Below are positions 38,172-50,677 of a stretch of DNA of 64,000 nucleotides, in pieces. The position numbers and the translations under genes are program-made. The notes beneath the pieces are model-generated. The model worked only from the letters and a program-made list of their open reading frames with translations. It had not been told where the DNA came from and made no database searches. This stretch comes from Pontederia crassipes. Its lineage: Eukaryota; Streptophyta; Magnoliopsida; Commelinales; Pontederiaceae. The stretch is from the NCBI GenBank assembly GCA_030549335.1, contig CM060186.1, forward strand, positions 23,799,189 through 23,863,188, in the 5' to 3' direction. Each line of letters begins with the position of its first letter. The stretch's first letter is position 1.

Positions 38172-38330
38172 TTATCTTTTTCTTCTCTCTTCTTATCACT
38201 TATTTACTTAATGCTTTTATTTCTTCTCAGACTTTAATCACCTATAATAAATCCTAATTTTCGAATTTATTTAATCCAAGAAAAGAAATTTTAATTTCTT
38301 TTTTATTGACCGAAAATTTGACGTGTTACA
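38172..38330 (-). repeat. family-B LTR copy 2, 5' end
   Basis: Minus-strand LTR start TGTAACACGTCAAATTTTCGG. It matches the start of the copy at 54577 and the inner part of copy 1 (AAATAAGTGATAAGAA). It is the detached beginning of the LTR at 24481-26740. Confidence 0.7.
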
Positions 38331-38764
38331 ATTTGTGATTCATAATACAACTTGTGTTAAATAAAACAATCGTAAAGGAATACTCCTTGCGTGTGATTCA
38401 ATATAATATAAGATAAGATAATATGTGACTTTTGTTAAAATATATTTGTGTAAATAAATGCAACAGAGGTTGGACTTGAGTTTAAAAAAATGGTTCGCGC
38501 TCGGCTCGATCGTATGTGGACAACAATGTTTAAATTAACGCTTCATATTTGCGTTCATGCACGGTCCAAAGTCTAAAATTCTTTTAAAAATATTAATAAG
38601 CACTCCAAATTCGACGCTATTTTTCGTGGTCCCAGTAGATTTCCATAAAGTGGTCATACTCATAAATCATTGAATTGAATTATTTTATTTTACTATCATA
38701 ATTTTAACTAATTTAATTAATTAATTCACAAATATAATACTCCAAACTTTGGCAACCAAACATC

Positions 38765-38797
<33 letters not shown>

Positions 38798-39163
38798 CCT
38801 CCCACCCCCACCACCTGCACGTTTATTATGTACAAAGCAACAATTGTTTTTAAATCGTAACCGTTTGCCCACATGAGTTTTCCGAAAAGGGGCCCACAAA
38901 TCCGACGGTCCGGATCACATCTGGCGCATTTTCTAATTATTATTAAATCGGCTCCCTTTTTTTTGCCCTTTCCCTCTCTTTCCCACTTCTCTTGCCTTGC
39001 CCCCTCTGCGCTGTCCGACCTGCAGAATCACGTCCCCGAATTGCGAAGCGGACGCTGTGCGGTCTGAGCGCCTCGGTCGTCGCGACTCGCGCGCCCCCTC
39101 CGCCGAACCCTAACCCTAATTCCCACCCGGGTCCCGTCCCGGCCGTCGTCTCGTGGAGAGGAG
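38331..39163 (+). promoter_or_regulatory. PDV1 upstream region with CT microsatellite
   Basis: AT-rich up to about 38750, then a (CT)n tract at 38767-38790 and increasingly GC-rich sequence into the 5' leader (38990-39163). CT-rich leaders are common in plant housekeeping genes. No unambiguous TATA box was found, so the transcription start is not placed. Confidence 0.45.
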
Positions 39164-39514
39164 ATGGGGTGGGAGATGGAGATGGAGATGGAGGAGGTGG
39201 AGGCGGTCCTCGAGAGGATTTGGGATCTCCATGACAGGCTCAGCGACGCCATTCATGCCATCTCCCGCGCCCACTTCCTCCACGCCGTCAGGTCCCTCCC
39301 GGCCTCCAAGTCCCCCTCCGCCCCCGCCGGCGGCTGCGACGCTGCGGTCGCCGGCGAAGGAGGAGGATTCGTGTTCGTTAAGGGTTTCAAGGCTGTTGCT
39401 GAGGAACTTGATGACGGCTTTTCTGCCGCGCCTGCCGCGATAGAGGAAGCGAAGAGCCTCAATGCCATCCGCACCGCTCTGGAAAACCTCGAGGATCAGC
39501 TCGAGTTCTTCCAC
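39164..39514 (+). CDS. PDV1: PLASTID DIVISION1 (PDV1), exon 1
   Basis: Residues 1-117 of a 287-residue protein. PDV1 is a chloroplast outer-envelope protein that recruits the dynamin DRP5B (ARC5) to the division ring on the cytosolic side. The N-terminus reads MEEVEAVLERIWDLHDRLSD, then AISRAHFL, a variable Ala/Gly/Pro stretch (residues 45-70), FVFVKGF, and the conserved AKSLNAIRTALENLEDQLEF that opens the coiled coil. The exon ends TTCTTCCAC|GTGAGT, a strong donor in phase 0. The ATG at 39164 was chosen because it matches the length and start of the Arabidopsis protein as I remember it. The exon is much more GC-rich than its surroundings. Confidence 0.95.
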
Positions 39515-41800
39515 GTGAGTTCGTCCGCCCGTCCCATCGATTTTTTTTGTTTTCTTTATTCCATACTGTAAAATGTATATGTCATATGGAAAAATAGGAA
39601 CCAAATGATTATTGCGAAATTTGATTGAGAATTTAGATATCGACATAGGAACCCAGGTGTGAACGAACCATTTTTATGGTTTTGGCCATTTTTTTGATAT
39701 CTTAAGGCGTTCGATTCTATGTTCCACACACTATTGATTTGACCTATTGGCCCTCACTTCTCACATAGCAACTATTGTTGGTATATCACAATTTGTTCAT
39801 CAGATTCGCACTAGTGATTTCGTCAAAAAGATAAAAAGAAAAAATAAACTCAATACTATGTGTGTGTGCATTTTATCGAAAGTGATATCTGTTTCCTACT
39901 CATGTTCCATTTTAAGCGTGTATTTTTCTCTACAATTGGTTTTGAGTAACAGAATTCTACATTTGTTTTTGTAAATTATTTTTTTATTAATTCCAATGTT
40001 ACACCATTTTGATGTTCTGCCCGAAAAACGCCCCAAAGAAATTTATATATACATTATTTGTTGTAGGTTTCAAATGGGTATTTGAGCTTTACAACATGTT
40101 AAAATATTTCATCCTAAAACACAAATTAAAATATCTTTTATATCCTATTGAACGTGTTCTTTGGGAACTCTTGTCCTGTTACAGATTAGAGCAAACAAAA
40201 ATGATGCTGCAGATTCTTAAAATTTTTAAACTGGAACAGAAGAAAAAAAATGTTCACATTAGTTCCCTCTATTTAGATGGCAATGCAATGGGGGTCTCTG
40301 GAAAAACTATGAATGAAATTTTACAATGTTTGTAATATATTTGAAATTGGATGTATGACAAATATATTACGTTGATGATTACTGGAGAAAGTTCTAAATT
40401 TGAAGAAGTGTTATGCTTTGGAATTGGGTAGAACTTCTACTTTTCTTTCTAAAAAAATTGAGTAGAATTTTTGTTAAGCGACTTTATTGCTTTAGTCCGT
40501 CCACTTTTGCACACTAGACAAAGAAAATAATACTTCCTCTGACAAAACTAAATAAAAAGAAAAAAAAAACATGCGGAAAGTAATTCGTTCTATTAATATC
40601 TAAGTCTTGTGCGTTCTAAAAAAATATCCAAGTCTTGTTGAAAACACATTATATTAGTCTGTCTCTTCTAACAGATCAGGCATTACTTCCTTCTGTCATG
40701 ATACTTGTATTTTTTTTATTGTTATTACTTAACTTTCTTTCTTACCTCGAGAGTAGTGGTTTAACCTTTTTGTTTGGAAATGAATACTCTGAAATAGCAA
40801 AAGCTTATCTTTGACATATTCAACTATCAATCACCATGTTGTTCTATTAGTCATCCTATACCACTATGGTTGCTGACTGTTGCTGAGTAAATGTAGCTAA
40901 CATTTATATCTATTCTGTTTTTTTCTCTAGAATGAATGAACTAGTCAGGAATTTGATGAAGTACACTCTACAAATATCCTGAATATAAAACATAGACTAA
41001 TAGATATCAATATAACTTTTCCTCAAAAAAAAAGAAGAAATCAATATAACTTTCGAATAGTCCTTCATAAAGAATAAAAATAAAAAATTTCAAGATTATA
41101 ATTGCTGCTATCCTGGAAATGCTTTATAATTACAAGTTAGCTCAATAGATTGATACTTCATATGATAGTGTCCGAGTAGAATTGTCAAAATTGTATTGTA
41201 TAATTGTATACCTCCTAAAAAAGTATTATATAATTGCAACCCTAAGTTAATTGAACTGGGGAGCATGGCATGTGTACTCATGTACCAAAAGATCTGTATT
41301 TTGATGTTTCTTTAGGCGATTGATCTTCAAATATGCACTTTCTAATCACACCAGCAATGTTGCATGGATTGAGTACCCAGAACAGGGTATACTTACTTTC
41401 TAAATTTATGTATATTTTAAAACATGTTTTATATGCATCAGAAACTAGAGCAATAAAACAATGAATAACAGATTTAGAATGATGTACTAGCATTTTATCA
41501 TAATATGGAGCAATTGCTCAGATTGTATATAATGTAGATTTCTTTTATATAAATGAATTCGACATGTATTTTAAAGAGTAGCCAATAGATAAGGGTTCCA
41601 AAGTACCCATGTTTATCAGCACATCAGCAAATTTTCCAATTATATTTATGATACCTTAGTTAGAGGTCTGTATGTTAGTGATATAATTATCATGCAATAT
41701 CTTCTCAGGCAAAAAATATTTGTCATGCTCCCAACAAAAAAAAAATGTCATGCATTAACTGGTCTCGTCTTTTTTTTAATGCTCATCTTTGTTTTTGCAG
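39515..41800 (+). other. PDV1: PDV1 intron
   Basis: 2286-bp phase-0 intron, GTGAGT...TTTTTGCAG. It is AT-rich with no supported gene in it. It is long for an intron of this gene and may hold degraded repeats, but none was recognised. Confidence 0.9.
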
Positions 41801-42313
41801 ACTGTACAGTCGCAACAACGAGCTGAACGAGATGCAGCCATAGCAAGGTTGGAGCAAAGTCGCATGATTCTTGCCATGAGATTGGCTGATCATCAGGGGA
41901 AAAAGTACAAAGTGATTGAAGAAGCTTTGGCATTCGTTGGTAATGTGCATGATAAGGGTCATTTTGTCACACCAGAGATTCTTTATGAGACATCAGGGAA
42001 CAATTCAAGCATGAATTCGAATGGTGCTAGTAAAAATTCCATTTTAATGCAGATGCTCATATCAAGCTTCTCCTTGGCTAAAAACTCATTCAAATTGAAG
42101 AACATAGGTGGTGTGCTAGGAAATGCAGCTATGTTTGCTGTCAGCATGCTTGCTTTCTTACAGATCCATCAGGTTGCTTTTAAGGGTGAAAATCAACATA
42201 TACAAGATCGCCCGTTCCACAGGAAGAGAAGCGAAAAGAAACTTCCCCAATTTGATATACATTTTCAAGGTAATCTTAAAAAGCACTTTGATGTTTTGTC
42301 TGCTAGAGGTTAG
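41801..42313 (+). CDS. PDV1: PLASTID DIVISION1 (PDV1), exon 2
   Basis: Residues 118-287 plus the stop. The frame continues exactly from exon 1 (FFH|TVQSQQRAERD). The coiled coil runs through AIARLEQSRMILAMRLADH (to about residue 150), then KVIEEALAFVG. A single transmembrane span, VLGNAAMFAVSMLAFLQI, lies at about residues 221-240. The basic tail would face the intermembrane space. The protein ends in ARG; the terminal glycine is a conserved feature of PDV proteins, known to matter for binding the inner-envelope partners (PARC6 for PDV1, ARC6 for PDV2). At 287 residues it is slightly longer than Arabidopsis PDV1 (272 from memory), mostly from the variable N-terminal loop. It looks intact and functional. 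Confidence 0.95.
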   Translation, partial: TVQSQQRAERDAAIARLEQSRMILAMRLADHQGKKYKVIEEALAFVGNVHDKGHFVTPEILYETSGNNSSMNSNGASKNSILMQMLISSFSLAKNSFKLKNIGGVLGNAAMFAVSMLAFLQIHQVAFKGENQHIQDRPFHRKRSEKKLPQFDIHFQGNLKKHFDVLSARG

Positions 42314-43789
42314 GAATTAGGATGATGGCTCCACACTTGGAGTATCAATTGTAAATTTCTTCTGCCTTTTAACAATTTGGGAAGTGTTTCCTAACTGTTG
42401 AGCCACGTAATATCTTTGCTTTATAGTTTAGCTCCAACGACTGTTGCTATTGTCCTCTGTCAATTTTTTGACTAAATCGTGTATATGGTCATATAATCCG
42501 GCTTCTATATACGTAAAGGTGAGCTAGTACCTGATTCTTGCACTACTGTTTACATATTCTTTTTTCCGTAAGTGGCTGTTATATTCTTCAATCATGCTGA
42601 TTTGCAGGAAACTAAGTGTGCTTCGAGGTTGGCTTTCTCGTCTTCCTTTATGAAATGCTCCTTATACCAGTAAATAATTTTGAACTCCCAACTCTCTCCT
42701 ACTTCATATAAGCTATCTTACGTATTGCAAATTTTACTGGGGGGAAACGAGTGATACCACCTTCATTTTGCCATGGCATGGTTTTAGGTAGAGGCATTTG
42801 TGCATATAAAATTCGATGTGTGGTCTTTATTGTCTCAACCAGCTCGATGACAAGTACAAAGTATCCCTTCAATAGTTCAAATGGTGCACATTCATGGCTG
42901 TCATCATTCTACATTATTACCTGCTCTTTTTTTGGTAGGGTTTTGTCACCAAATCTTTGAATTAGAGTTTGAAGAGAAGAGGCCATGTGGGGGACCGGCT
43001 TCTTTAGTCTTTATTCTAGTATAGTTTAAAGAAGAGAAGAATGTGGCTTGGTCCGACTTGGCTGGATTTGAACAAGATCTTTTGATATCCAAGAAAATCT
43101 TAATCAAGAATACTTTTTTCTTCGACAATGGCGACACTGTGCTGTCTCTCTTCCCCAACCCCCCCCCCCCCCCCCCCCCCCCCCCAGACTTGTTGACCCT
43201 GTTCTTCGCCAAAATGGATGCACTGAAGTCCTAATTAATAATTACGGATGAAATATAACGGAATTCTGCTGTCATGTTAGTTCCCTGTTTCCACACGTGG
43301 GAAGCAACGCCATGCTTTCTTTATTTAACCAACACCAACAGAATCGTAGGGCACCACCCAACGTGCCTTCACCCACTCGGCCAGTCCAGTGAATTGAGAG
43401 CAATTTTTCTCTTTTTTTTCTTCTTTACTTTTTTACCAACATTTGGATTTTGGAACCCAAAGAAAAAAACCTATTAACACAAATATTGATTGGTTCACCA
43501 CGTGATGAGTTATTTTTCAAAGACGATTTTTATCCCAGAAAAATGCCTTGTCCAGATGATACAACAAGTGGGACGTAGATTATTGGTCTATGGCAGATAG
43601 ATTCACCATGTTACCGAGCGGCGTAGGGCCATTTTTTCTTTACTTCCAAGTAAATGTAAATCCGGAGTTAGAAATCATCCTGCGGCTAAATTATCTACAA
43701 GCCAACTCACATCGACGGTCGGACCTCATTCATTCTACGACCAAAATCCACACAATGAACATTGAAAAGAAAAAAGGAAGAAAAAAAGA
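42314..43789. other. PDV1 3' flank and intergenic
   Basis: No further gene seen. It should contain the PDV1 3' UTR (first few hundred bases). It includes the poly-C tract at 43159-43185; the rest is unremarkable. Confidence 0.4.
43159..43185 (+). repeat. uninterrupted (C)27 tract
   Basis: 27 consecutive C, a rare homopolymer in plant DNA. The complementary G-run could form a G-quadruplex and the C-strand an i-motif. The exact length may be affected by sequencing error. Confidence 0.9.
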
Positions 43790-44594
43790 TCTATAAAAGA
43801 AAATTGTCATTTTTCGACAGGCAATTTTCGACGGTTTGAAATTCGTCGCAATTTACGATGGATTTTACGACGGTTTTATTTTCGACGGTTACGACCGTTG
43901 GAAAGAAAAATAATAAATTATATAATTTATTATATTATTATTTTATTTTTCGACGGTTAGGAATGTCGATATTTCCGACGGATACTCATCCGTTGCAATT
44001 TGCGACGGATTTTTCGACGGTTACGACTGTCGAAAATAAAAAAATAAATTATATAATTTGTTATATTATTATTTAATTTTTTGACGATTAGGAACGTCGA
44101 TATTTCCGACGGATATCCATCCGTCGCAATTTCTGACAGTCGTAACCGTCGGTAAATGTATAATAATATCATATGAGAAGTATTTTAGTAATATAACTAG
44201 CGAGCTGGCGGCCGAATCTGGCCGCCGGCCGACTATTTTTTTTTTAAATTATAATAATTCTTTGCGACGATTTTGACCGTCGAAACTTCGGAGATTTTCG
44301 ACAGTATCAACCGCCGAAGTTTTCGACGATTTTGTCGACCGTCGAAAATATCGGCGGGCGTGACCGCCGAAGTTTCGACAATTTTGTCGATCGCCGCAAA
44401 TATCGGCGATCACGACCGTTGGAAATCCGTCGAAATTTTCGACGGTTCCTTTTAAATCGTCGAAAATTGATTTGCGACGATCGGACGTCCCAGTTTTCAT
44501 CGAAAAAATTGTCAAAAATGATGTTTCTAACGATTTTTGTAAAAATTACCGACGATTTTGTCCGTCGGTAATCCCCAATTTTTTTATTTTAGCC
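43790..44594. mobile_element. non-autonomous CACTA-like element (candidate)
   Basis: About 0.8 kb packed with short inverted words of the type TTTCGACGGTTACGACCGTCG, the style of subterminal repeats in plant CACTA elements. The edges (CTATAAAAGAAAATTGTC at left; reverse-complement GCTAAAATAAAAAAATTGG at right) resemble degraded CACTACAAGAAAA termini. A unit of about 130-150 bp is tandemly duplicated (about 43849-43997 and 43998-44126). No transposase and no clear 3-bp target duplication were seen. Confidence 0.6.
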
Positions 44595-46525
44595 TGATCA
44601 GGATCCGACCGACCATATATAAACTTAGTAACGCTCGGCAAGTTGGGGGTTTGGTCTGTGTTATTTTGCAAGGGTGTCATCATCATATCATCCCAGTGGG
44701 CAATTACCAACCATCTGTCCATCTCTGCAAGGAAATGTGGCAGGATAAGATGGATGTCCCCAATCCCCAAAACAGGTATGAGGGCACAAGGCAGAGCCCA
44801 GTAATAATGAGCTAGTGTCCAAATACAAATACAAGCATCTTATCAAATTATTATTGAGACCAAAAGTGTTCAGCACTTTTATAAAATGATAATAGTATAT
44901 GTTTTTATTATTAATTAGATTGTTTGTGGATCAATGAGTTTATTTCACTTAATGGATAGAAAATAATTGATAATTGTTTGTGCTGATAACTAACGTCATA
45001 CGTTGAGATTTGTCTTCAACCAAAACAGTGACGTGTGTGGATAAATATTTTATAACTACACTAATGCTTTTTTATATTCAAATGATCATTGTATTATAAT
45101 GTTAAAATAAATGTAAATTTTCAATAAAAAAATATTAACTCTATAATGTTAGCGTATGAACGATTGACTTAAGAATTCAAAATATAATAGAACAATATGT
45201 ATCATGCTTTATATATAAAAAATAAGTTTGTTTACGTATATATGTACTGTCGAAGTTTTTAAAAGCTTAAAGTATATTTGTATCAACTCAGAAAATTTTT
45301 TTTGCTATGATTAAATTAATTAGATTTTTGTTAATCCATTGTTCATAATCAGTTAATCATAAATTCAAAATCAAAGGACTAAAATTGGAGTTCCACAATG
45401 TTAGTAATAAGTACAGATTCAGACAAAGATTTAATATTTTTTCTCCATTCTTTTTCAATTGGCGGTTAATGTTTTCATCTTTTGAAAATGGATTAATGAG
45501 TTCCTGTGCATTAAAATTAGTTCATAACAAACAAGTCAAATAAATAGGGTGCATAAATTTTATTATAGCATGTGGAATACCTGAATCCAACCCAACACTT
45601 GGAATCGTTAAGTTGCTCTATCTATCATTACTACTAAATTGGATTCTTCCATGAAGTTGACCATTGACTTGACTCAAAGCCCATGAACAGTTGCCGTCGT
45701 CCTGCATTGGCTGGATGCCATCATTGCATTCAGCGGGTCCCATACATCTTTTATTTATTTATTTATTCATATACAAAAAGATATTGAAATTTTGGAACTA
45801 TTAAGTAACATTAGAAATCAAGCCGGCTCTATTCGTGGAGTTGAACTCAAAGGCGTCGAATGTGTTGGAACAGGTGTGTAATAGTAGGCGTCGAATATGT
45901 GTTGGAATAGGTGTGTAATAGATCATTTTTTGTCAAACGATGCACATTCGAGACATGTTTAATCCTATCGCGGCGCTGCTTTTCGGGTTGACATATTCGA
46001 CGAAAATGATTGAATACAAGATATTCATCTTTGATACCAAGGGTAGATCCAATATTTTACTGTTCATATTTAGGATGGGTGAGAAAATCGTTTGTAATAA
46101 ATCAATACGATGAGGGATAAAAAATGTCATTTGACAATGTCCTATTCTATAAAGAATCGAACAACACCGTCAAATAGAGCAGCACACCATCGATAAACGT
46201 GTCGTCGAATAAGATTTCATCATTCGAAAACAACGGTCTATTCCCATGGACATATTCGGGAACCAAATGACGCCTAAGTAATCTCGAGTTTGAATTTTGA
46301 ATAAATATCATGTTAACTCAAGAACACTATTATTTTATATCTAAACATTATTAATATAGAACACTAAACACGAAAAAAAAATAGACCCCCTAATTTTTTT
46401 TGTTTCCCTCTAATATATATGCATTATATATATAAATATAAGATAAAATATGAATCCCCCTGAATTAAAGAAAAAAAATAAGTTTAGATAATATTCAGTT
46501 ATATTTCTTTCAAATATGTATATAA
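44595..46525. other. AT-rich intergenic
   Basis: No gene recognised. Around 45851-45922 a short GGCGTCGAAT-containing unit (about 36 bp) is repeated twice, and GACGCC recurs near 46272. This could be a decayed MITE, but its edges and target duplication are not convincing. Confidence 0.35.
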
Positions 46526-46534
46526 TATTTAAAG

Positions 46535-46946
46535 GGGTTATTTCCTCAGACCACCACTAAACTATCAAGATTTTTCAAATCTAACCCCAAACTACGAACT
46601 TCATTTTTTGGGTCTCTAAACTATCGCGATTTTTTTTAATTTGATCCTTTCGTTCGATTCTGTCAACTTCTCAGTTAACTTTGATTTTTTGAATTTGTAA
46701 AAAAATCATTATACCCCTGTCTCATATGCCTTAAAGTCGTAGTCTTTTCGTAGTCTTTTCATACGACTTTAAGGCGTCTAAGGCAAAGGAGTATAATTGT
46801 CTTTTCACAAATTTGAAAAATCTAATTTAACTGAAAAGTTGATGAAATTTGACGGAAGGACCAAATTAAAAAAACTCGTGATAGTTTAGGAATTCAAAAA
46901 ATGAAGTTCGTAGGCTGAGGTTAGAAGTTGTTCGAGGAAATAATCC
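46535..46946. mobile_element. foldback MITE, Mutator-type target duplication
   Basis: 412 bp, almost wholly an inverted repeat with arms of about 180 bp. The ends are GGGTTATTTCCTC and, reverse-complemented, GGATTATTTCCTC. The centre pairs through GCCTTAAAGTCGTA / ACGACTTTAAGGC. A 9-bp duplication with one mismatch (TATTTAAAG / TATTTAAAA) flanks it at 46526-46534 and 46947-46955, the size left by Mutator-like elements. No coding capacity. Confidence 0.8.
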
Positions 46947-47129
46947 TATTTAAAATTTTAATATTTTACTCTCTTAAATTAAACTAAAATTTATCAAATT
47001 AAATATCTTTAATTTAATATTTTATTTTTTAATATTATTTTTCCCGGAATGAATGGCATAGGCTCAGAACAAAACTTGAAACTTCATTATTTTTAATAAT
47101 TTCCTTTGTTGTACAAAATTAGTATACTG

Positions 47130-48200
47130 AGTACAATGAGTAGCGGAGTGAAAAAATTTATTTCGTGAATTCACACATATTAATGATATTTATTATTAAT
47201 ACAAATTATAAAATCAGATTAAAAATTAAATGTAAAATGGTGAAGTACCTTGGCCGTAATATAAAATTTGAAGTAAGTAAAAGAAAAAAATTGAATCCGT
47301 ACGAAATGTAGCACAAAGTAAGTAAAATTAATAATGTTAAAATTATGATTAGTAATGGTCACAATTGTTCCACTTGATCATTTTGATTACAGTATGATAT
47401 TTCATCTATCTTGGCCTAGTTATTATTGAGTTTCATTATTTTAATATAAATCATGAAGTTAATTATTCATAAAATTTTACTGACCAACTTATTTAATATA
47501 AAATTTGAAGTTCATTATTTATAAAATTTCATATTATTGGATAGATGGAATTGCTATTTTACCAACAATATATTCAACTCATCGTGCGTGCCTACTCACA
47601 ATTTTTTTATTTCTTAGAATCCCAAGACGCAAATCTAATATCCAACATTAATAGGTGACTTGATGCCAATTTTTAATCAATAATACATTCAAATAATCCA
47701 TAGCTTCAAGTGTATTCATTTATATACAAATACTATGTACTTTGTCCTTAAAGAATTGTATAATCCTCTTAATAGTTTTCCATTTGTCCTTCCAAGATTA
47801 TGCTACAATTTGCCAACCAACTATGCATAAATTAAAATAGGTCTTCTACATAATATTGCATACATGAATATTTCACCTCTTGTGTATTAAAGTATTAAAA
47901 TTTTGAACTAATATAATATAATCAAAATCATTGAAGTTCCGAACCTGACCCAAGTTGAATAGAGCCCGACCAAGCTTTTCTAGCCCAATGCCATTAAAGT
48001 GAAAACTCGATCAGAGTTTGTATAGAATCCAATTCGAATTCACTTCGACCAAGCTCAAGTTCCTAGTTAGAATAGGAAAAGTTTTGTGAGAATGTTTGGG
48101 AACCTTGACAATTTGACTCAAAATTTTGAACCATCCAACATAGGTTTAAACGAAAAAAGAAATAAGAGCGAACTGACCTAAGTTTTGAGCCTGTTGTTGT
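47130..48200. repeat. duplicated segment, copy A
   Basis: 47130-47890 aligns with 53555-54295, and 47935-48200 aligns with 55745-56030, in the same order and orientation. Here the two blocks are contiguous, so this copy shows the uninterrupted state. No gene in it was recognised. It could be part of an unclassified retroelement or a local duplication. Confidence 0.75.
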
Positions 48201-48359
48201 AATATTCTTGCACTTGCGTAGGATATTGTTCACTTCGGGCCTAAGTCTGCACGATTTTCTCAAAACACGTCCTACCAAGCCAAGGCTATGCTACCATATA
48301 TACCCAACATCTCTTTCGTGACCTGTGCATGCGAGACTAATCCAAGGTATGCATTTGTT

Positions 48360-48540
48360 AAAGAATAATGATCATTTGCAGTTGATAAAATTCATTTGAA
48401 CTTGATAAAAAAGTATTGTTCATTGGAAATAGATGAAAAATAAAAGTTCATTAACAATAGATGAAAAAAATAAAGCTCATTAGTAATTTATGAAAGGGTA
48501 AAGTTCATTGAATAAAGTTTATTTGCATTGAGAAAAGGTT
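48360..48540 (+). repeat. degenerate minisatellite
   Basis: Four to five imperfect units of about 30-35 bp built around GTTCATT...AATAGATGAAAAATAAA. Unit similarity is moderate. Confidence 0.5.
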
Positions 48541-49468
48541 TTTATTATCAATTATTAACTTAATTGTTTAATATTTGTTTCTTCTATTAGGAATGCATAT
48601 CAAATTGCATCATTTTACGTCGTAAGCGTCATTGCTCATGAAAGTTTCATTTTCTTATGTTTGAATCCTGCATGTAATTGAACTAATATATAATAATGAA
48701 AGCATATGTGGCGGTAATATTCATGCTATGCAAATATCACCTGGGGATCAAGTCATTGGAACTATTTATTGTTACTTGATGTAAAGTAATTTGAAAATTA
48801 ACTAGCCTTTGTAGGTCTAGTAGGAAAATAAATTAGAAAGTAATTCAATCCTACACTATGTTTATGAAGATAGAAAATTGTTCCGCTTTCACATTCTATG
48901 TAAAGTTAGTTAAATGGTATGAAGAAATTGTGCATGTAACGACAGCTCAAAATAATTACAATTATCACATAACAAGATGGTGAAATTTCGGAACATTACA
49001 TATGCTGACATTATTACAAATTTGCTCCATTATTCTAATGCAAATACATACAATGATCCAATTTTTGCACATCAAATTCGAAATTAGATAACCATTAATG
49101 CACTTTCACACTGTTAACATTATAATTTCTTTAACCTGAATTTTCTTGTGCATCTTATTAGCCACATTCATCCACTTAAAACCATCAGGTTGTTACATAT
49201 GTCACTTAATTCTCCATTAAGTAAGCTAATATAGTTGGAATAACTTTAAGTTCACGTATGCAACTCTTGCTAAGATTATCTTAGTCTATACCTAAAAGGT
49301 TACTAAAGGTCACTTCCCGCTAAATGACTATAATTTTTCATCTCGCGTCTTTTGCTTTGGAGGGATGTTGAGCACTCTTTACTCGTTGATGTTTATATCA
49401 ATGGTTCATACAAAGAGAAACTAAATTTCATCACTTAATTAAGTGCATGACTCCTTTTAATTGTTGAT
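48541..49468. other. AT-rich intergenic
   Basis: No gene, RNA or repeat recognised. Confidence 0.4.
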
Positions 49469-50314
49469 ATGTGTAACACTCCGAATTTTATCCTCAAATT
49501 GTCAAGGAGAATTGGGTCATTCGACTGTATTAGCTCGTTCGCCATCACATAATCATAATAAAGAATATGATTTTCATCTATTATAGTGGAAGCATAAAAC
49601 CAATTAAATATGATAAAATACTCTTTCAATAAAAATGCGAAAAACTTCATGAAGCATCGAAGTATGATTATAGAATTGAAAACATCTTTAAATATCATTA
49701 CTAATAGCAATTAAAACATTTCTTTAACAATATAGTCAAAAGACTCTAAAACACGATGACTTAACATCCTAAATCATTGTGCAATCTTATTCGTCATGAA
49801 CTAAGCCGGCATTATCCATAACTTTATGCACCTGCACGGATCCAAGATGCAAGGTTTTCCCCGGTTAGAGTATGTAAAGGCCATGCATGCAATGATATGA
49901 TCCTATACAGGATACTACATGATATGCATCATCTTCATATAGAAGAAGTAAATATTATGCATGCCATATTCATAACATAAGATCTACATGTTAAACATTA
50001 ACATCACTCTATCATCATCATGCATTATAATAATAGCATGACAGACATGTAATCATATCATCATACTTAAAGTATGGACATTCATAACAAGCATTCATTC
50101 AATCCATAGGCATATAAGTGGGATACACTTACCATAATCATTGCCTTCATAACTCTCCTCAAGGTTACTTTATAACCCTTTGGACTTTCACTTTCATAGG
50201 ACATCATTCCATAACTTTCGATCATTGGCCCTTTCCAATTAATGTTATATCTTTTTATAGTTGGGACTTATGTCGTTGCCCTCTCAATAGGTTAGCTAAG
50301 CCGTGGAGATAATG

Positions 50315-50445
50315 CTCCCCTCTCACCCGAAGGTAACATCAGAATGCACACACCGTTACTTATGTATGTAATGATCATTCTGTACTCTCACCCGAGGACG
50401 ACATCGGAATGCACACACCATTGCTGATGTGTGTAACGATCATTC
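50315..50445 (+). repeat. tandem duplication inside LTR
   Basis: Two units of about 65 bp, each CTCTCACCCGA(A/G)G...GAATGCACACACC...ATGATCATTC or ACGATCATTC, around 80-85% alike by eye. Confidence 0.8.
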
Positions 50446-50677
50446 CGGATAATTATCTGATAAATGACCATAGAGGGGTGACATGTAACTTCATCCACAA
50501 CCGAGTTCATTATGCTTTTCAAACAACAATCATTTACGTCGCTCGATCTTCATATTTTAACCTAGTTACGCGGGGAACATGCATATACGTGCATGTAGAT
50601 TCATATACAATCATCAAGCATGAATACATACTATTAATATCTTGAAAATAACATTTAATATACTACAATAGGTTTCT

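Noticed and set aside
39116-39646. 176-codon minus-strand frame
   Set aside because: Antisense shadow of PDV1 exon 1, caused by its high GC content.
45851-46278. Possible MITE with GGCGTC ends
   Set aside because: Terminal similarity is short and no matching target duplication is present.
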